From Centroberyx gerrardi (Eukaryota; Chordata; Actinopteri; Beryciformes; Berycidae): DNA of 64,000 bases. Below are positions 45,101 to 54,816 of the stretch, piece after piece. Each line of letters starts with the position of its first letter. Positions within the stretch are counted from its first letter, which is position 1. The notes under the pieces are model-generated. The model made no database searches and was not told the DNA's origin. It saw only the letters and a program-made list of their open reading frames with translations. The stretch is from positions 6,518,102-6,582,101 of the forward strand of contig NC_136013.1 in assembly GCF_048128805.1 (NCBI RefSeq). The letters are read 5' to 3'. A program made the position numbers and the translations under genes.

Positions 45101-47118
45101 TTTGATTTTGATTGGATCAAAACGACGAACTCACTCACCTTCACCGTTCTCAGATCTGATCTGCGCCTCCAGGTCGTCAGGATCCATATAGACGCCGTCT
45201 GCCTCGTCCTCGGGAGTCTTGCACCTCCCACAGCAGAAGCAGCAGCAGCAGAAACAGCAGCAGCAGGTGAAAATGCTACAGCACACCACAAGCGTCTGGC
45301 ACAGGGCAAAGGAAATGAACGTCAGTCAGAATGCACTTTTGTATCTCAAGTTTACCTACTCTTACAAAATATGAAATAGCACAAGGTTACACTAAATGTC
45401 AGTACTTTTTAAAGAATAGAATGTAACTTCAGTCCGTGGTTGACAAAGTGATATCACTTTTAGAGACAGGATACTCTACATTTTCATATATTGAATGAGG
45501 AACTTCAGGTAACTTCAGAGAACTTCTCAATATCAGTTCTCTTAAATCGTATTTTAGGATCATGATACAAAGCAATATTAGAAGATAATGGGAACAGGCA
45601 TTTTTGACATTACTTCAGACCAATAGTATTTTCCATTACAGTTTTTTGTTCTTGTTTGTTTGTTCATTTGATAATCAAAAACAATGCACAGCCATCAGTC
45701 ATGCATTCATTAAAATCATCGAGGATATCACGTGAAGTTCCTAAAACTTATTTCCAATGCGGTCCTCTTTTAAAAGACAAGAAGGCTAAGGCAACATGTC
45801 ACTGGCTGGCCGAGAGTCGCAGTTCATTCCATAAGAAAACACATCAAATAAAAAATGATAAAAATCAGACATATAAAATGATATTGCTAATTACAATTTA
45901 CAATATTTACAATTCTTTTTGAGGACACTATTTTATGTCAATTTTAATATATTAGCCTACATCTGCAAATTCCAATCACTGTCTAAAGGCAAAATCTCCA
46001 TGTTCACAAAATGCTGCACATGTATCATCATCATCATCATCATCAGAGTGAATACAATAAACAACTGGATTTTGCTTTTAACACACATATAAACAGTCAT
46101 TTGTTCCCGACACACCATCTAAACATAAGCATGCAAACATCCGCTCACTCTCTCCCTCTTTTCAAAAGCTTGGTCTTGAAAACCACTCCAGCCCAGCTCC
46201 CAGCATGCCTCTCACCTTGAACCAGCACTTGGACATGAGCGAGTAGTACTTGACGCTCTCGTCCCCAAACTGCTCGGCTATGTAGAGGCCCATGGATCCG
46301 TACTCGTTGTAGATCTTCCGCTTGTTCTCATCGCTGAGGATGGAGTTGGCGTTGTTGATCTCCTTAAACTTCTCAGCAGCTTCTGGATTGTCTGGGTTCT
46401 TATCGGGGTGATGCTTCAACGCCAGCTTCCTGCAAGCAGATGAGTGAGTGTTTCTGGGAATTGTAGGCAGGCGTAAATCCTGACAACATCCACTGCTGTC
46501 AAGTTGTGTCTTATAAAAGCAGGGTTCACTACACCAGTGATTCTCAACCTTTTTCATATCAAGGACCCATAATTTAGTCCACATTAGGGTCACGGACCCT
46601 CATTTGATGAGATTTTGTCTCTCGGACTCATATCTGACAATATTTTTATTGTTAGATATGATTTTGTCCAGAATTCCAGGACTATCTTTATTGTAGGCAG
46701 AGATAACAGTGAAACTCTGATCAAAATAGTCTTTCATCTACATTCTCTAATTGTGTTCACTTCTTGTAAATGAAATAATGGTGAAGTTCATCAATTCATC
46801 AATTTGCTGGGGACTCCTTGGAACCCCCTCAAGGACCCCTGGTGGTCCCCGGACCCCACGTTGAGAACCACTGCACTACACGATACATAAACTTTCCAGG
46901 AACAAAGTTATGTTTTAACTCCCTGCAGAAGTGCTTTAAAGGTTTTATGTAAACAGTTAAGCTTCATTAACCTGATTCTTAATATTGTTTAGTATATAAA
47001 CATACCTGTATGCCTTCTTTATTTCCTCTGCAGATGCTCCCTTCTCCAAGCCGAGGATCTTGTACAAACTGTCCCCCACTGTGGACATTTTGCGCTGAGG
47101 TCTGTTCGGGTCTTCCAT
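42108..47118 (-). CDS. dnajc5g: Cysteine-string protein (DnaJ/HSP40 co-chaperone), DNAJC5G type
   Basis: Cysteine-string proteins are palmitoylated vesicle co-chaperones that recruit HSC70 for SNARE folding and exocytosis. Exons on the minus strand: 47118-47006, 46429-46216, 45295-45139, then 42172-42108 as terminal exon, giving 182 residues. An exon at 43639 can be inserted or used instead (separate entry). The J domain carries HHPDKNPD (HPD at 45-47). The Cys string has 13 Cys in about 25 residues ([16 protein letters not shown]), followed by [19 protein letters not shown]. The text [20 protein letters not shown] resembles DNAJC5G (CWFKTLV) more than DNAJC5 or DNAJC5B, and position next to slc30a3 agrees with human 2p23. 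The coding start is the first ATG ([11 protein letters not shown]). 5' UTR exons were not located. Confidence 0.9.
42237..42815. mobile_element. MITE with ~35-bp inverted ends
   Basis: The left end AAAGCAATATTCCACTTAGA is mirrored by TAAGTGGAATATTGCTTT on the right. Interior parts also mirror (TGTAGCGTTTGGA and AAACGCTACAATC). It is about 579 bp, located between the two C-terminal exons of dnajc5g. Confidence 0.7.
43530..43639 (-). CDS. dnajc5g: Alternative or cassette C-terminal exon of dnajc5g
   Basis: A good acceptor (TTTCACCACAG) opens an exon in the phase left by the Cys-string exon. It encodes [18 protein letters not shown] and then either reads through to a stop at 43530 (197-residue product) or uses an internal donor CAG/GTGAAG after 43586. 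In the second case the 54-bp exon keeps the frame and joins the terminal exon at 42172 (200-residue product). That terminal exon starts [15 protein letters not shown], so the two exons look like duplicates of the same D-x-(2-3)-I-x-IQP unit found at the C-terminus of cysteine-string proteins. Confidence 0.65.
43816..44413. mobile_element. Non-autonomous hAT-like element rich in CAAGTC words
   Basis: The ends are CAGAGATGTGAC on the left and the complement of CAGAGGTGGGGAC on the right. They are flanked by 8-bp repeats differing at one base (GTATAAGG and GTATCAGG), as expected for hAT insertions. The interior is dominated by CAAGTC/TCAAGTCTC words. Intronic in dnajc5g. Confidence 0.7.
44575..44982. 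mobile_element. Non-autonomous piggyBac-like element, copy 2
   Basis: Flanked by TTAA on both sides (44571-44574, 44983-44986). The ends are inverted (TGCTGCACTAGGCA and TGCCTGGTGCAGC), and the element shares blocks with the copy at 736-1162. Intronic in dnajc5g. Confidence 0.7.
46535..46873. mobile_element. Non-autonomous hAT element with perfect 8-bp target duplication
   Basis: The 339-bp element begins CAGTGATTCTCAAC and ends with the inverse GTTGAGAACCACTG (13 of 14 match). CACTACAC occurs exactly on both sides (46527-46534 and 46874-46881). Interior text includes GGACCCCTGGTGGTCCCC near the right end. Located in a dnajc5g intron; no transposase. Confidence 0.85.
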
Positions 47119-47147
47119 GTTTTAGGCTTTTGCTGTGACATTAAACA

Positions 47148-47665
47148 AGCGTGAAAGTAACTAATTACATTTACTCACGTTACTGTAATTGAGTAGCTTT
47201 TATGTGTACTTGTACTTTTTTGAGTAAAGTCAGTAATGTTACTTTTCCTTAAGTATGTTTTTGCTGAAGTATTGTACTTCGCTACATTTTAAATCACATC
47301 CATTACAGAGTACAGATTTTGGGGCTCTCATCATCAGAAAGTGGACCATCTTAAATTGACAAATTGTGGAGACACTCACAGTGAACGATCAGCCGGCAGA
47401 GAACAGAAGAATCTGGCTTTACTTTGTGCACTTTATTGTGTAATTTCCAAATTTCCCAAGTAAAAGAAACCAGTTTGAACTCGGTCCTCTCTTCCTTTTA
47501 GAGTTGCGTGGGAAAAATCACATCTAACATCTTTTCTAAAAAGTGACTCAGTAACTTTTACTACTCTTACTTACCGTTCATTTTACTTCTACTTCAGTAA
47601 AATATCAGCAAAGTAACAGTACTTCTACTTGAGTACGACATTTTAGTACTCTTTCCACCACTGAT
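47148..47665 (-). repeat. Teleost interspersed repeat (GTACTTCTACTTGAGTA type)
   Basis: On the minus strand it starts CAGTGGTGGAAAGAGTACTA and runs through AAGTAGAAGTACTGTTACTT, a text very common in fish introns. It sits just upstream of the dnajc5g start codon, so it may be in its 5' intron or UTR. Exact left end unclear. Confidence 0.55.
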
Positions 47666-47699
47666 ATTAATTATTGGCTACAGCAGCCTGTATAGTCAA

Positions 47700-49175
47700 A
47701 CTACTAATGCAAGTTTGAGGCTAAATCAAAGAGTAATGTTAACTAAAAGAGAACAAACAGTAAAGTTAAGTCAAATGGGAGGAAACGAGAGTTAACGTTA
47801 ACAACAGAGTACAGATTTGTAAGTTTTCGTCCATTCTTCTGTTCTGAAACAATTGTATTTACCTCAAACGATTTAACTGTTGATGAGTTAATTTGTTATT
47901 GTTCTGGACACTTTGACTACACTAGTCAAACATTACAGAGTCGTTCCACAACATATTAGCTACTTAGCCGGGATGCATGAGGAGGAAGTCTGACATTGAC
48001 GTTACAAGTTAAAAGTTAGATCTTATACATACTGGATAGATAAATGTGGTTGGCAGAATCATAGACTTCGAAACTTGTCTGCTGGTTGTCTTAACGTTTG
48101 TCGCATGATCTGAAGCTGGCACAAGGTTTATCTGTTAAATTACTCTCACGACCGAAGAAAATGTTCACTTGCTCAAATCAGGGTAGAGAATGCAGGAAGT
48201 TTCAGAAAAGGAAGAGAAGAAGAAATCCTGTTTCGTCACTGGTAAATCTGGTGTGCGCGCTGCTGCGTTCAAAGGCCGCAGGCGAGGCGACGCATAACTC
48301 CAATAAAAACTGCACGAACATATAATATACATTACAAAAGTAGGTATACATTTTAATATATATTATTAATGCTCGGTGTATTATTCAATATTTTTCCTGT
48401 TTCCAGTTACACCTATTATTTTCAGACTATTGAATGTTGAATTATTTTGTAAAAAGGACTAAATAAGTTAGTCACACTGAAATGAAAAATGACCTTTTCT
48501 CATTTTTAGCTCATTCTATCATACCATACACCTATTTGACAATTTTTGCGCCTTCAAAAAATGACAAAAAATAATAATTTTATTGTATTTTTATATCAAA
48601 ATCTCATTACGTTTACTTCCTGGAAAACAGAAAATATTTAGTGCTGACTTCATTGTGTACCAGGAGGTGTAAATAAAATTTACAACCAATAAAACCATCA
48701 GATTTTTTGAACATGAAATAAAACCTTCTCTTTCTAACTGATATCCCATTGGTTTACACTTTTGAATGATCCCTCCCAGTATTATGTCCCGACCCAACAT
48801 CCTGTTTCAACAGGAAATATATCACACTAAGAAAGCAAGATGCTCTCAAAATGATACAGATTTGTTTTTCATTATTATTAAAAATTGTATACCTACTTTT
48901 GAAACACCGAGAAGTAACAGTGAAGTTGTCTAATATGACATGGCAGAAGAAAAGGCAGTGTAAAGTAATCTTCGGACAGTTTTATTTCATAAATTGTAAC
49001 AATTTGCATGGTGCATATTTAAAATCATGCTCCATACTTGTGTGAGACATACTCTTCTAATACCACAGTGTATTGTAAGGCCATGTTACCTCCTGGAAGA
49101 CACCTTAAAATAATAAATCAGTGATCAATCCAGTGATTAGGCTACATTTCTGTAAATATCAGTGAAGCTGTTAAA
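47700..49175. other. Spacer between dnajc5g and the tp53i3 remnant
   Basis: No gene is recognised. Part of 47700-48340 may hold dnajc5g 5' UTR exon(s) and promoter (CpG-containing GCCGCAGGCGAGGCGACGC near 48277-48295). The rest is AT-rich without structure I can name. Confidence 0.4.
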
Positions 49176-50154
49176 TCACTGAGTTTCATGACTCTGTGGG
49201 ATCACATTAATGACAATCTTCCCCATGTTTCTGTTGGCCTGCATGTACTGATGAGCTTCTGATGCGGTCCAGGCTGAATGTGCTGTCAACCAGCGGCCTC
49301 AGGGAGGCAGGCTGGGCCGAGAAGAGCGGCAAGACTCACTGTGACAAATCCCTCACCAGGTCCGCTTTATACCGTGAGGGGAAGATGCAAAGCGAGGATG
49401 AGTTTCAGGATAGCCGAGTGACAAAAATGTAAATACAAGAAATGTGTCGAAATGAACATGCAAATTTTGCCACATTTCAAAGAATGAGGCATAGAGTGAG
49501 CAGGGAAAGATGGAATTGTTGACATGAGTCAGCGTGTTTGCATGCAAACATGGCAAAGAATACTTACAGTTTTAAGAAGACACTCAAGAGTGAAATGATG
49601 AAATTGACCATGTAAACTTTGATTTTATTTAATTGCTATTATTGCTATTATTTTATATTTTTAAATAATACTTTCATCACTGGATTTAGTTTGAATTAAT
49701 TTGTTTCCTTTACCACTTTTTTTTATTACTATTGTTATTTTCAGCATTCTGTTATCACTGATTATTTGTATTGTATTGCTTTTTTTGTGAGGACCCCAGG
49801 AAGACTAGCTGTCATTAATTTGGCAGATAATTGAGATCCTAATAAAACAATAAACAACAATAAACAATACAGATGAAGAAACAGCTGCTGTATGCTTCTG
49901 TATTGCTCTTGACGTCTCACCTGAAGGCTGCTGAGCAGGCGGCCTCGCTTGGACAGCAGCCTGCCCAGCAGATCTCCCTCCACTCTCTAGTCTCTTTCCC
50001 CCCATGGTGCCGTACAGCACCCACCTGCCATCGGTGGCTAAGCAGCTCAGATTCTTCTCCCAGGCGCTCCCACCAATGCAGTCAAGGATGACGTTCGCTC
50101 CCCTGCCTGTGAAGAGACAGCAGAGTTATTCAGCTGAAGTGAAATTAAAGCAAG

Positions 50155-50345
50155 AGACTGTCCTTCAACAAGGGAACCTGCGTTCAAGCCCCAATGTCAG
50201 CAAGCATCCGCCCTGCTGATGTCTCCATGGGCAAGACACTGAGTCCCTACCAGCTCCAGGGGGCGCTGTTCTGTAGCTGGCTCTGACCTTTGACCTCCCT
50301 GTGGAGGGAGCAGGCATAGACAGACTTTCCCAACAGGAATCGATA
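50155..50345 (+). repeat. SINE-like repeat with CTCF-like core
   Basis: B-box-like GCGTTCAAGCCCC (near 50170) is followed by GGGCAAGACACTGAGTCCCT, the fish SINE/L2-type tail. CTCCAGGGGGCGCTGTT (50254-50270) inside it matches a CTCF core. It lies between remnant exons of tp53i3. Confidence 0.55.
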
Positions 50346-50986
50346 AAGCATCATTTGTTATCATTAAAGGGGTCACAGTAGTGAAGTGAAGTCATGGCCA
50401 CTTTGCACCAAAGTTCGCCAAAAAAAATACAAGGAGTATCACTTTATAAGAAAATATTCATGCATTGCAAATGTCAGGAGTAAGGAGTTGAGCTGTCTTA
50501 TGTTCTTACAGCCACACACCTTCAAAATCACAAACTCTCTCTGCAAAGTCTTCCTCTTTGTAGTTAAACCCGGCGGATGCTCCCAGTCTCTCAGCCATCT
50601 TCAGTTTCTCTGCGCACCAGCACTGCCTCGCCATCCTTCACCTGAGCTGCGGAGGAGAAGACGCATCATCCCCACCGTCAGTTGCGTGATGGGTGATGGG
50701 TCAATCAGTGGCTCACTTCAGCTTCTTATGAGCATGCTCAGAAGGCGATTTGAAAGTGAGGATGGCATGTCTCTTGTTAACAAGACATGTAGAATATAAT
50801 CTTGTCCCCATGTTAATTATAGAAAAGGGAAAAATAACAGAAAACAATACTTTGTTTGCATTTAACCTGCTTGGAATACCAGATGGGTAGAGACTGTCAT
50901 ACAGAACAAAATAATGAGCACCAGAAAGTTCTCCTTTTTCTTTCTTTTGCTTTACTTTTCTGTGAATGACAACTAACATTACACTA

Positions 50987-51349
50987 CACTACCAGTCAAA
51001 AGTTTGGACATTTCTCTTTATTTTTACTATTTTCCACATTTTAGAATAATAGTAAAGACATCAAAACTATGAAATAACACAAATGGAATTATGCAGAGAC
51101 CAAAAAAAGTGTTAAACAAATCAAAACTATCTTATATTTTATATTATTTAAAGTAGCTGCCCTTTGCCTTGATGGAAAGGCAAAGGCTTTGGAAAGAAAT
51201 TCATACATAGGCCTCAACTTCACTATTTATATTTGTCTAAGAAACACATTTCAAGCATTTAAGTGTAAGGCTTTAGATGAAAATGGCTTTAAGATAATGA
51301 AAAACGTAGTACATTCAATCAGGTGTGTCCAAACCTTTGACTGGTAGTG
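50987..51349. mobile_element. Internally deleted Tc1-like transposon
   Basis: The ends CACTACCAGTCAAAAGTTTG and the inverse CAAACCTTTGACTGGTAGTG are those of a widespread fish Tc1 family. TA flanks both sides. At 363 bp it is far too short for a transposase gene. It sits inside the tp53i3 remnant. Confidence 0.85.
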
Positions 51350-51765
51350 TACTTGAATTGTCCTGATGCTCTTCCATTTATGTAAGGTGGTTGCCAACAC
51401 AATTTGGTGTGCATACGCATGGCTTTTTAAGGTGTCAATGCTAATCCCCTGCTGAAATATGAGTATTTTATGATAAATACCGAGCACAGTGGCTATACCT
51501 ATGAGACGCAACAGCTGATATGCAGTGAGCCAAGCCTCTGGGGTTGCAGCCGCCTGGCAGAGAGTGAGCTGAGGGGAAACGGGCGTATCATCCTCCACAG
51601 AGCAAAGGCCATGACCCGGTCGCCCGGCTTCCAGCCTCCTCTCACCCCCGGGCCGACGGCAGCCACCCTACCCGCTACCTCCCTGGGGGCGGAGGGTAAA
51701 GGCCTTGCCTCTATGGAAAACAGAAAATAAGTATTGTTCAATAAAGTTCATATACGCTGTGTGTA

Positions 51766-52172
51766 GGGATGGGACGATATGTTTATTTTACGAAACGATA
51801 TGATTCGATTCGCGAAATGGGGTTCACAATTCAATACAACCACGATACGATGGAATAAATAAAAGTTCACTGACAACAAAGTATGACTGTGCAGAATTAT
51901 TTTTCTCTGAGCCACAAATCTTTCTAGCAATGGCATTGGCTTGCTAGAATGTAAACAACAATTTAAATATGTCATTACAAAGTGCAAATAATATAATTTG
52001 GATGGTGATCTTGTGAAACTGTGTGAAACTGTGATGGACAAGCCGTCTCATTTGTGATTACTACAGCTGAATAAAATGGAGCAAAAATCACAATTCATTT
52101 TTCTGCCCCACGATATGTATTGTCACATTTTCGTATTGCAATATATTGAATTTCGATATATCGTCCCATCCC
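51766..52172. mobile_element. TA-flanked MITE (GGGATGGGACGATAT ends)
   Basis: The inverted ends GGGATGGGACGATAT and ATATCGTCCCATCCC are exact, flanked by TA. The 407-bp interior is AT-rich and non-coding. Located in the first intron of the tp53i3 remnant. Confidence 0.8.
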
Positions 52173-52185
52173 TAGTTGTGTGTCG

Positions 52186-52290
52186 GAATCAGAATCAGAA
52201 TCACTTTATTCGCCAAGTACAATAAATGTACATGAGCTTGTCTTGGTACATAATGAACAATTCAGAGACAACAGCCCATCACATTTAAAG
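52186..52290 (-). repeat. LINE-like tail (TCAGAATCACTTTATT type)
   Basis: GAATCAGAATCAGAATCACT followed by TTATTCGCCAAGTAC is the common terminal text of fish non-LTR elements. Short and fragmentary. Confidence 0.5.
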
Positions 52291-52461
52291 GGGGACAGCA
52301 CTGGACCCCAGTAATGTATCACTGTATCCTACCTGAAATATGTCGGCTGCCGCATGAACTTTAATTAGGACTTCTCCATCTTTAGGTTGAGGTCTGGGGA
52401 CAGTCTGCAGTAGCATGTTTTCTGGACCTCCTGGTACATCAACACACACTGCCAGCATCAT

Positions 52462-53835
52462 CTTGACGAACTAAAGCAGCAGCTGGACTACAGCAGGGCC
52501 ACAAAATAAAGTAAATCGTATTTGTTATTGTGAAATTAAGGTGTCATGATTTGGTTACAGTGATGTATTTTCACCTCTTTGATATGCCAACAGTGAATGC
52601 TTGAAGACTAATTTTAGGCTTAAAGTAATAATCTGTGACATTTCCATATAAATTAGTTCCCATCTTGCCGCTCTCTGATGCTGATTAATGTAACACAATG
52701 GTGATTCAGCTCATTTCCAGTTCATGAATGCTCTTTCATTTGCTATTCAAATACCTGGCGTTGGGCAATCCCCTGCTGCACAGTAAGTGATGTGCTTTGC
52801 ATTCATGGAAACAACAGCAGTTTGTTTTGGAAAACTTCATCAACATAAAAAAAGCACAAAATATGTCACCAAACCAAAAAAAGGAGAGAGGGTGGGTGCT
52901 TTTAGTGAGGCATCTGCCGTTCCTGTATTTGCTGCCAATCCGCTCCAGTGGCACTTTGGAAAAGAGCTGGCACCATTCTGGCATAAACCGTCAGATTGAA
53001 TATGTAAATCACACAGATACACACATTTTTTTTATTACGCATTTTCATACACAAAGGCCTATTTGTATTAATTTTGCATTCTCACAACACATTCGAAGAA
53101 AGAAAAAATACACACGGATTGATGTTGAAGAGCATAAATTTGGTTCTTACTAATTTGCTATGTTGCACTTTCATTAGGCTATATTCTACTTTAATAAAAA
53201 CATTTTTTTACATTGTTTGATGACAGCTGTTTTTTGTAAATCTAAGTGATATTTTTTGTTTTGTTTAGTTTTTAAGTACCTTTGTTGATAGAGGTAGATA
53301 TATGAGACAGATCTATCTATCTATCTGGTTACGTCATGATTGTTTTTTTTTGGGGGGGGGGGGGATCAGAGCAGCAGATACAGTTTCGACAACACTCATT
53401 ATGTAAAATATGTCCAAGTACTGAAAGAGAACTTACCAGCTGAATGCAAATAAGTCACTGTCTTATCCAGTTTCAGACAATTGCATGTCTTTATATAAAG
53501 CGATGCTGGCCCCGATAACTTTACTGATTTACCAGTCTGACAAGGCAGGAGGCTTGGAATTACCAGAGGACAGATTTTCTGTTAAAGGGATATTGCACCA
53601 CAATTTGTAGTGTTTGCTTGTGAAAATCATGGTCATTGCCAGGAAGTCCCAGTGAAGGTTTTTGAAGACATCCTGAAATTGAATCTCTCTAAAGTTGTAA
53701 AAGAATGTGACAATGCACAAAGACCAACAGCACACTTGTAATTACCACCAAACCACACTGGCATTCAAACACAATAGGCTATTACATTACACATATTTAG
53801 ACAGACACAGCAGCAAACACGTCTCTACAGCTCTG
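52462..53835. other. Spacer with low-complexity DNA
   Basis: No gene is recognised. It contains an (ATCT)n stretch near 53314-53328 and adjoining T and G runs at 53342-53365. Splice sites or family resemblance are absent from the longer open frames here. Confidence 0.5.
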
Positions 53836-54593
53836 ATGCCTCTGGGGGAAGGTGCATATCAGGTAAGAACATCCAATGATTTAATTTGAAAGGGTAATTT
53901 AACTGGAATAGCAAACTAAAAATAGGACAGACCTGGATAGTGAATTTGACTGAACACCCTTTCCTTCAACAGCCTCTAAACATAATGGATCAAAGCTACA
54001 GAAGACCTAGGTGTGGGCTGCAAAAACACTTGAGGCTGATGAACCACAAAGAGGACGTAGATCTCCAGCGTAAACTGCATCTTTTGGAAATAGAGTACAA
54101 GTACACTCGCAAAATGCTGCAGCAGAGAAGAGACTCGCTGATGTCGGAGCACAGAAGAGTACTGATGTTAAAAACGTGTGAACCGAAAGCCACAGTCAAC
54201 AAAAATATGAAAGAGATAGCTGAGCACAAAAAAGCTGAGACTGACTTCAGGGGGATTCGCACGTCTGACGGCAGGAGATTTCATTCCAGTAAATCCCAAA
54301 ACCATAACAGAGGATCTGAGCTACAGGGAGAAAGGCGGACTACATCAGCGCCACCAGCATCAGTCAAACCCACGGGCAGCGTCCAGTGGAGCCTCTCTCT
54401 CATGCAGCTGAAAAATATTGCAACTATTGACTCGATATCAAAAAGAGAACTGGCCAGCCAACAGCAGCGTGCCAGAGAGGAAATGGAGAGGCTCAAATCT
54501 TTTCAGAGGGAAGCTTCACACCAGAGGGTCAAAGCTTTCATCGAAAAGCTCAACGACACTCACAAAGTAGAATTACTTATGCAATCTCCATAG
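53836..54593 (+). CDS. Unrecognised coiled-coil protein
   Basis: I do not recognise this gene. The main exon 53973-54593 follows a good acceptor (CCTTCAACAG) and runs to TAG. The first ATG in it is at 53985 (MDQSYRRPRCG), giving 202 residues. A small upstream exon 53836-53862 (MPLGEGAYQ) ends at a strong donor GTAAGA in matching phase and would give 215. Residues 25-60 (LQRKLHLLEIEYKYTRKMLQ) and 150-195 (SKRELASQQQRAREEMERL) are charged and helical, with coiled-coil periodicity; the middle is polar and disordered. There is no signal peptide or membrane segment. A weak overall similarity to CCDC190-type proteins (Q-R-L..LE at the N-terminal helix) is possible. The frame is open for over 600 bp with a nearby AATAAA at 54677, so it is probably a real gene. 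Confidence 0.7.
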
Positions 54594-54676
54594 AGAAACC
54601 TGATAGTTTGGAGTTGGTGACACAACTGTGTTTCCTAGGGACAGTTTTGCAAACACGACTTAGAAAGAGTTTGCAA

Positions 54677-54715
54677 AATAAAGAAAAAGAAATAGATTAA
54701 CAGATAGTGTTTTAT
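54677..54715. terminator. Facing poly(A) signals of the coiled-coil gene and cenpo
   Basis: AATAAA for the plus-strand gene is at 54677-54682. TTTATT (AATAAA on minus, for cenpo) is at 54710-54715. The two convergent transcripts would end within tens of bases of each other or overlap slightly. Confidence 0.6.
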
Positions 54716-54816
54716 TATTAATAATGAGAATAAAGTATGTACATTATTTTTTTTTATATAAGATGTAACAACAACGCTCAGTTTTGTACATATATGATGC
54801 ATCATGTCCAATGAAA

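Larger units (their letters stand above)
49176..52461 (-). pseudogene. tp53i3: Decayed tp53i3 (PIG3) quinone oxidoreductase gene
   Basis: TP53I3 is a p53-induced NADPH:quinone oxidoreductase of about 330 residues. Five exon remnants remain in order with usable splice sites: 52461-52333 (MLAVCVDVPGGPENML), 51710-51499, 50641-50520, 50106-49921 and about 49341-49176. They carry clear family text ([96 protein letters not shown]). Each part after the first changes frame inside its exon. The second exon lacks the segment matching ILGLEASG and shifts frame twice. The third lacks the nucleotide-binding loop (HAG-SGVGTAAIQL) and shifts. The fourth and fifth also shift. The first lacks about four residues of ALNRADL. 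With some five frame changes and two key deletions, no working enzyme can be made. Neighbouring genes are clean, so sequencing error is unlikely. Confidence 0.88.

Noticed and set aside
45049-45309. Ala-rich minus-strand frame
   Set aside because: It is a shifted reading of the dnajc5g cysteine-string exon (TGC runs read as GCT).
49176-52461. tp53i3 as a functional gene with unusual exons
   Set aside because: Several independent frame changes and missing catalytic segments cannot be explained by alternative splice sites.
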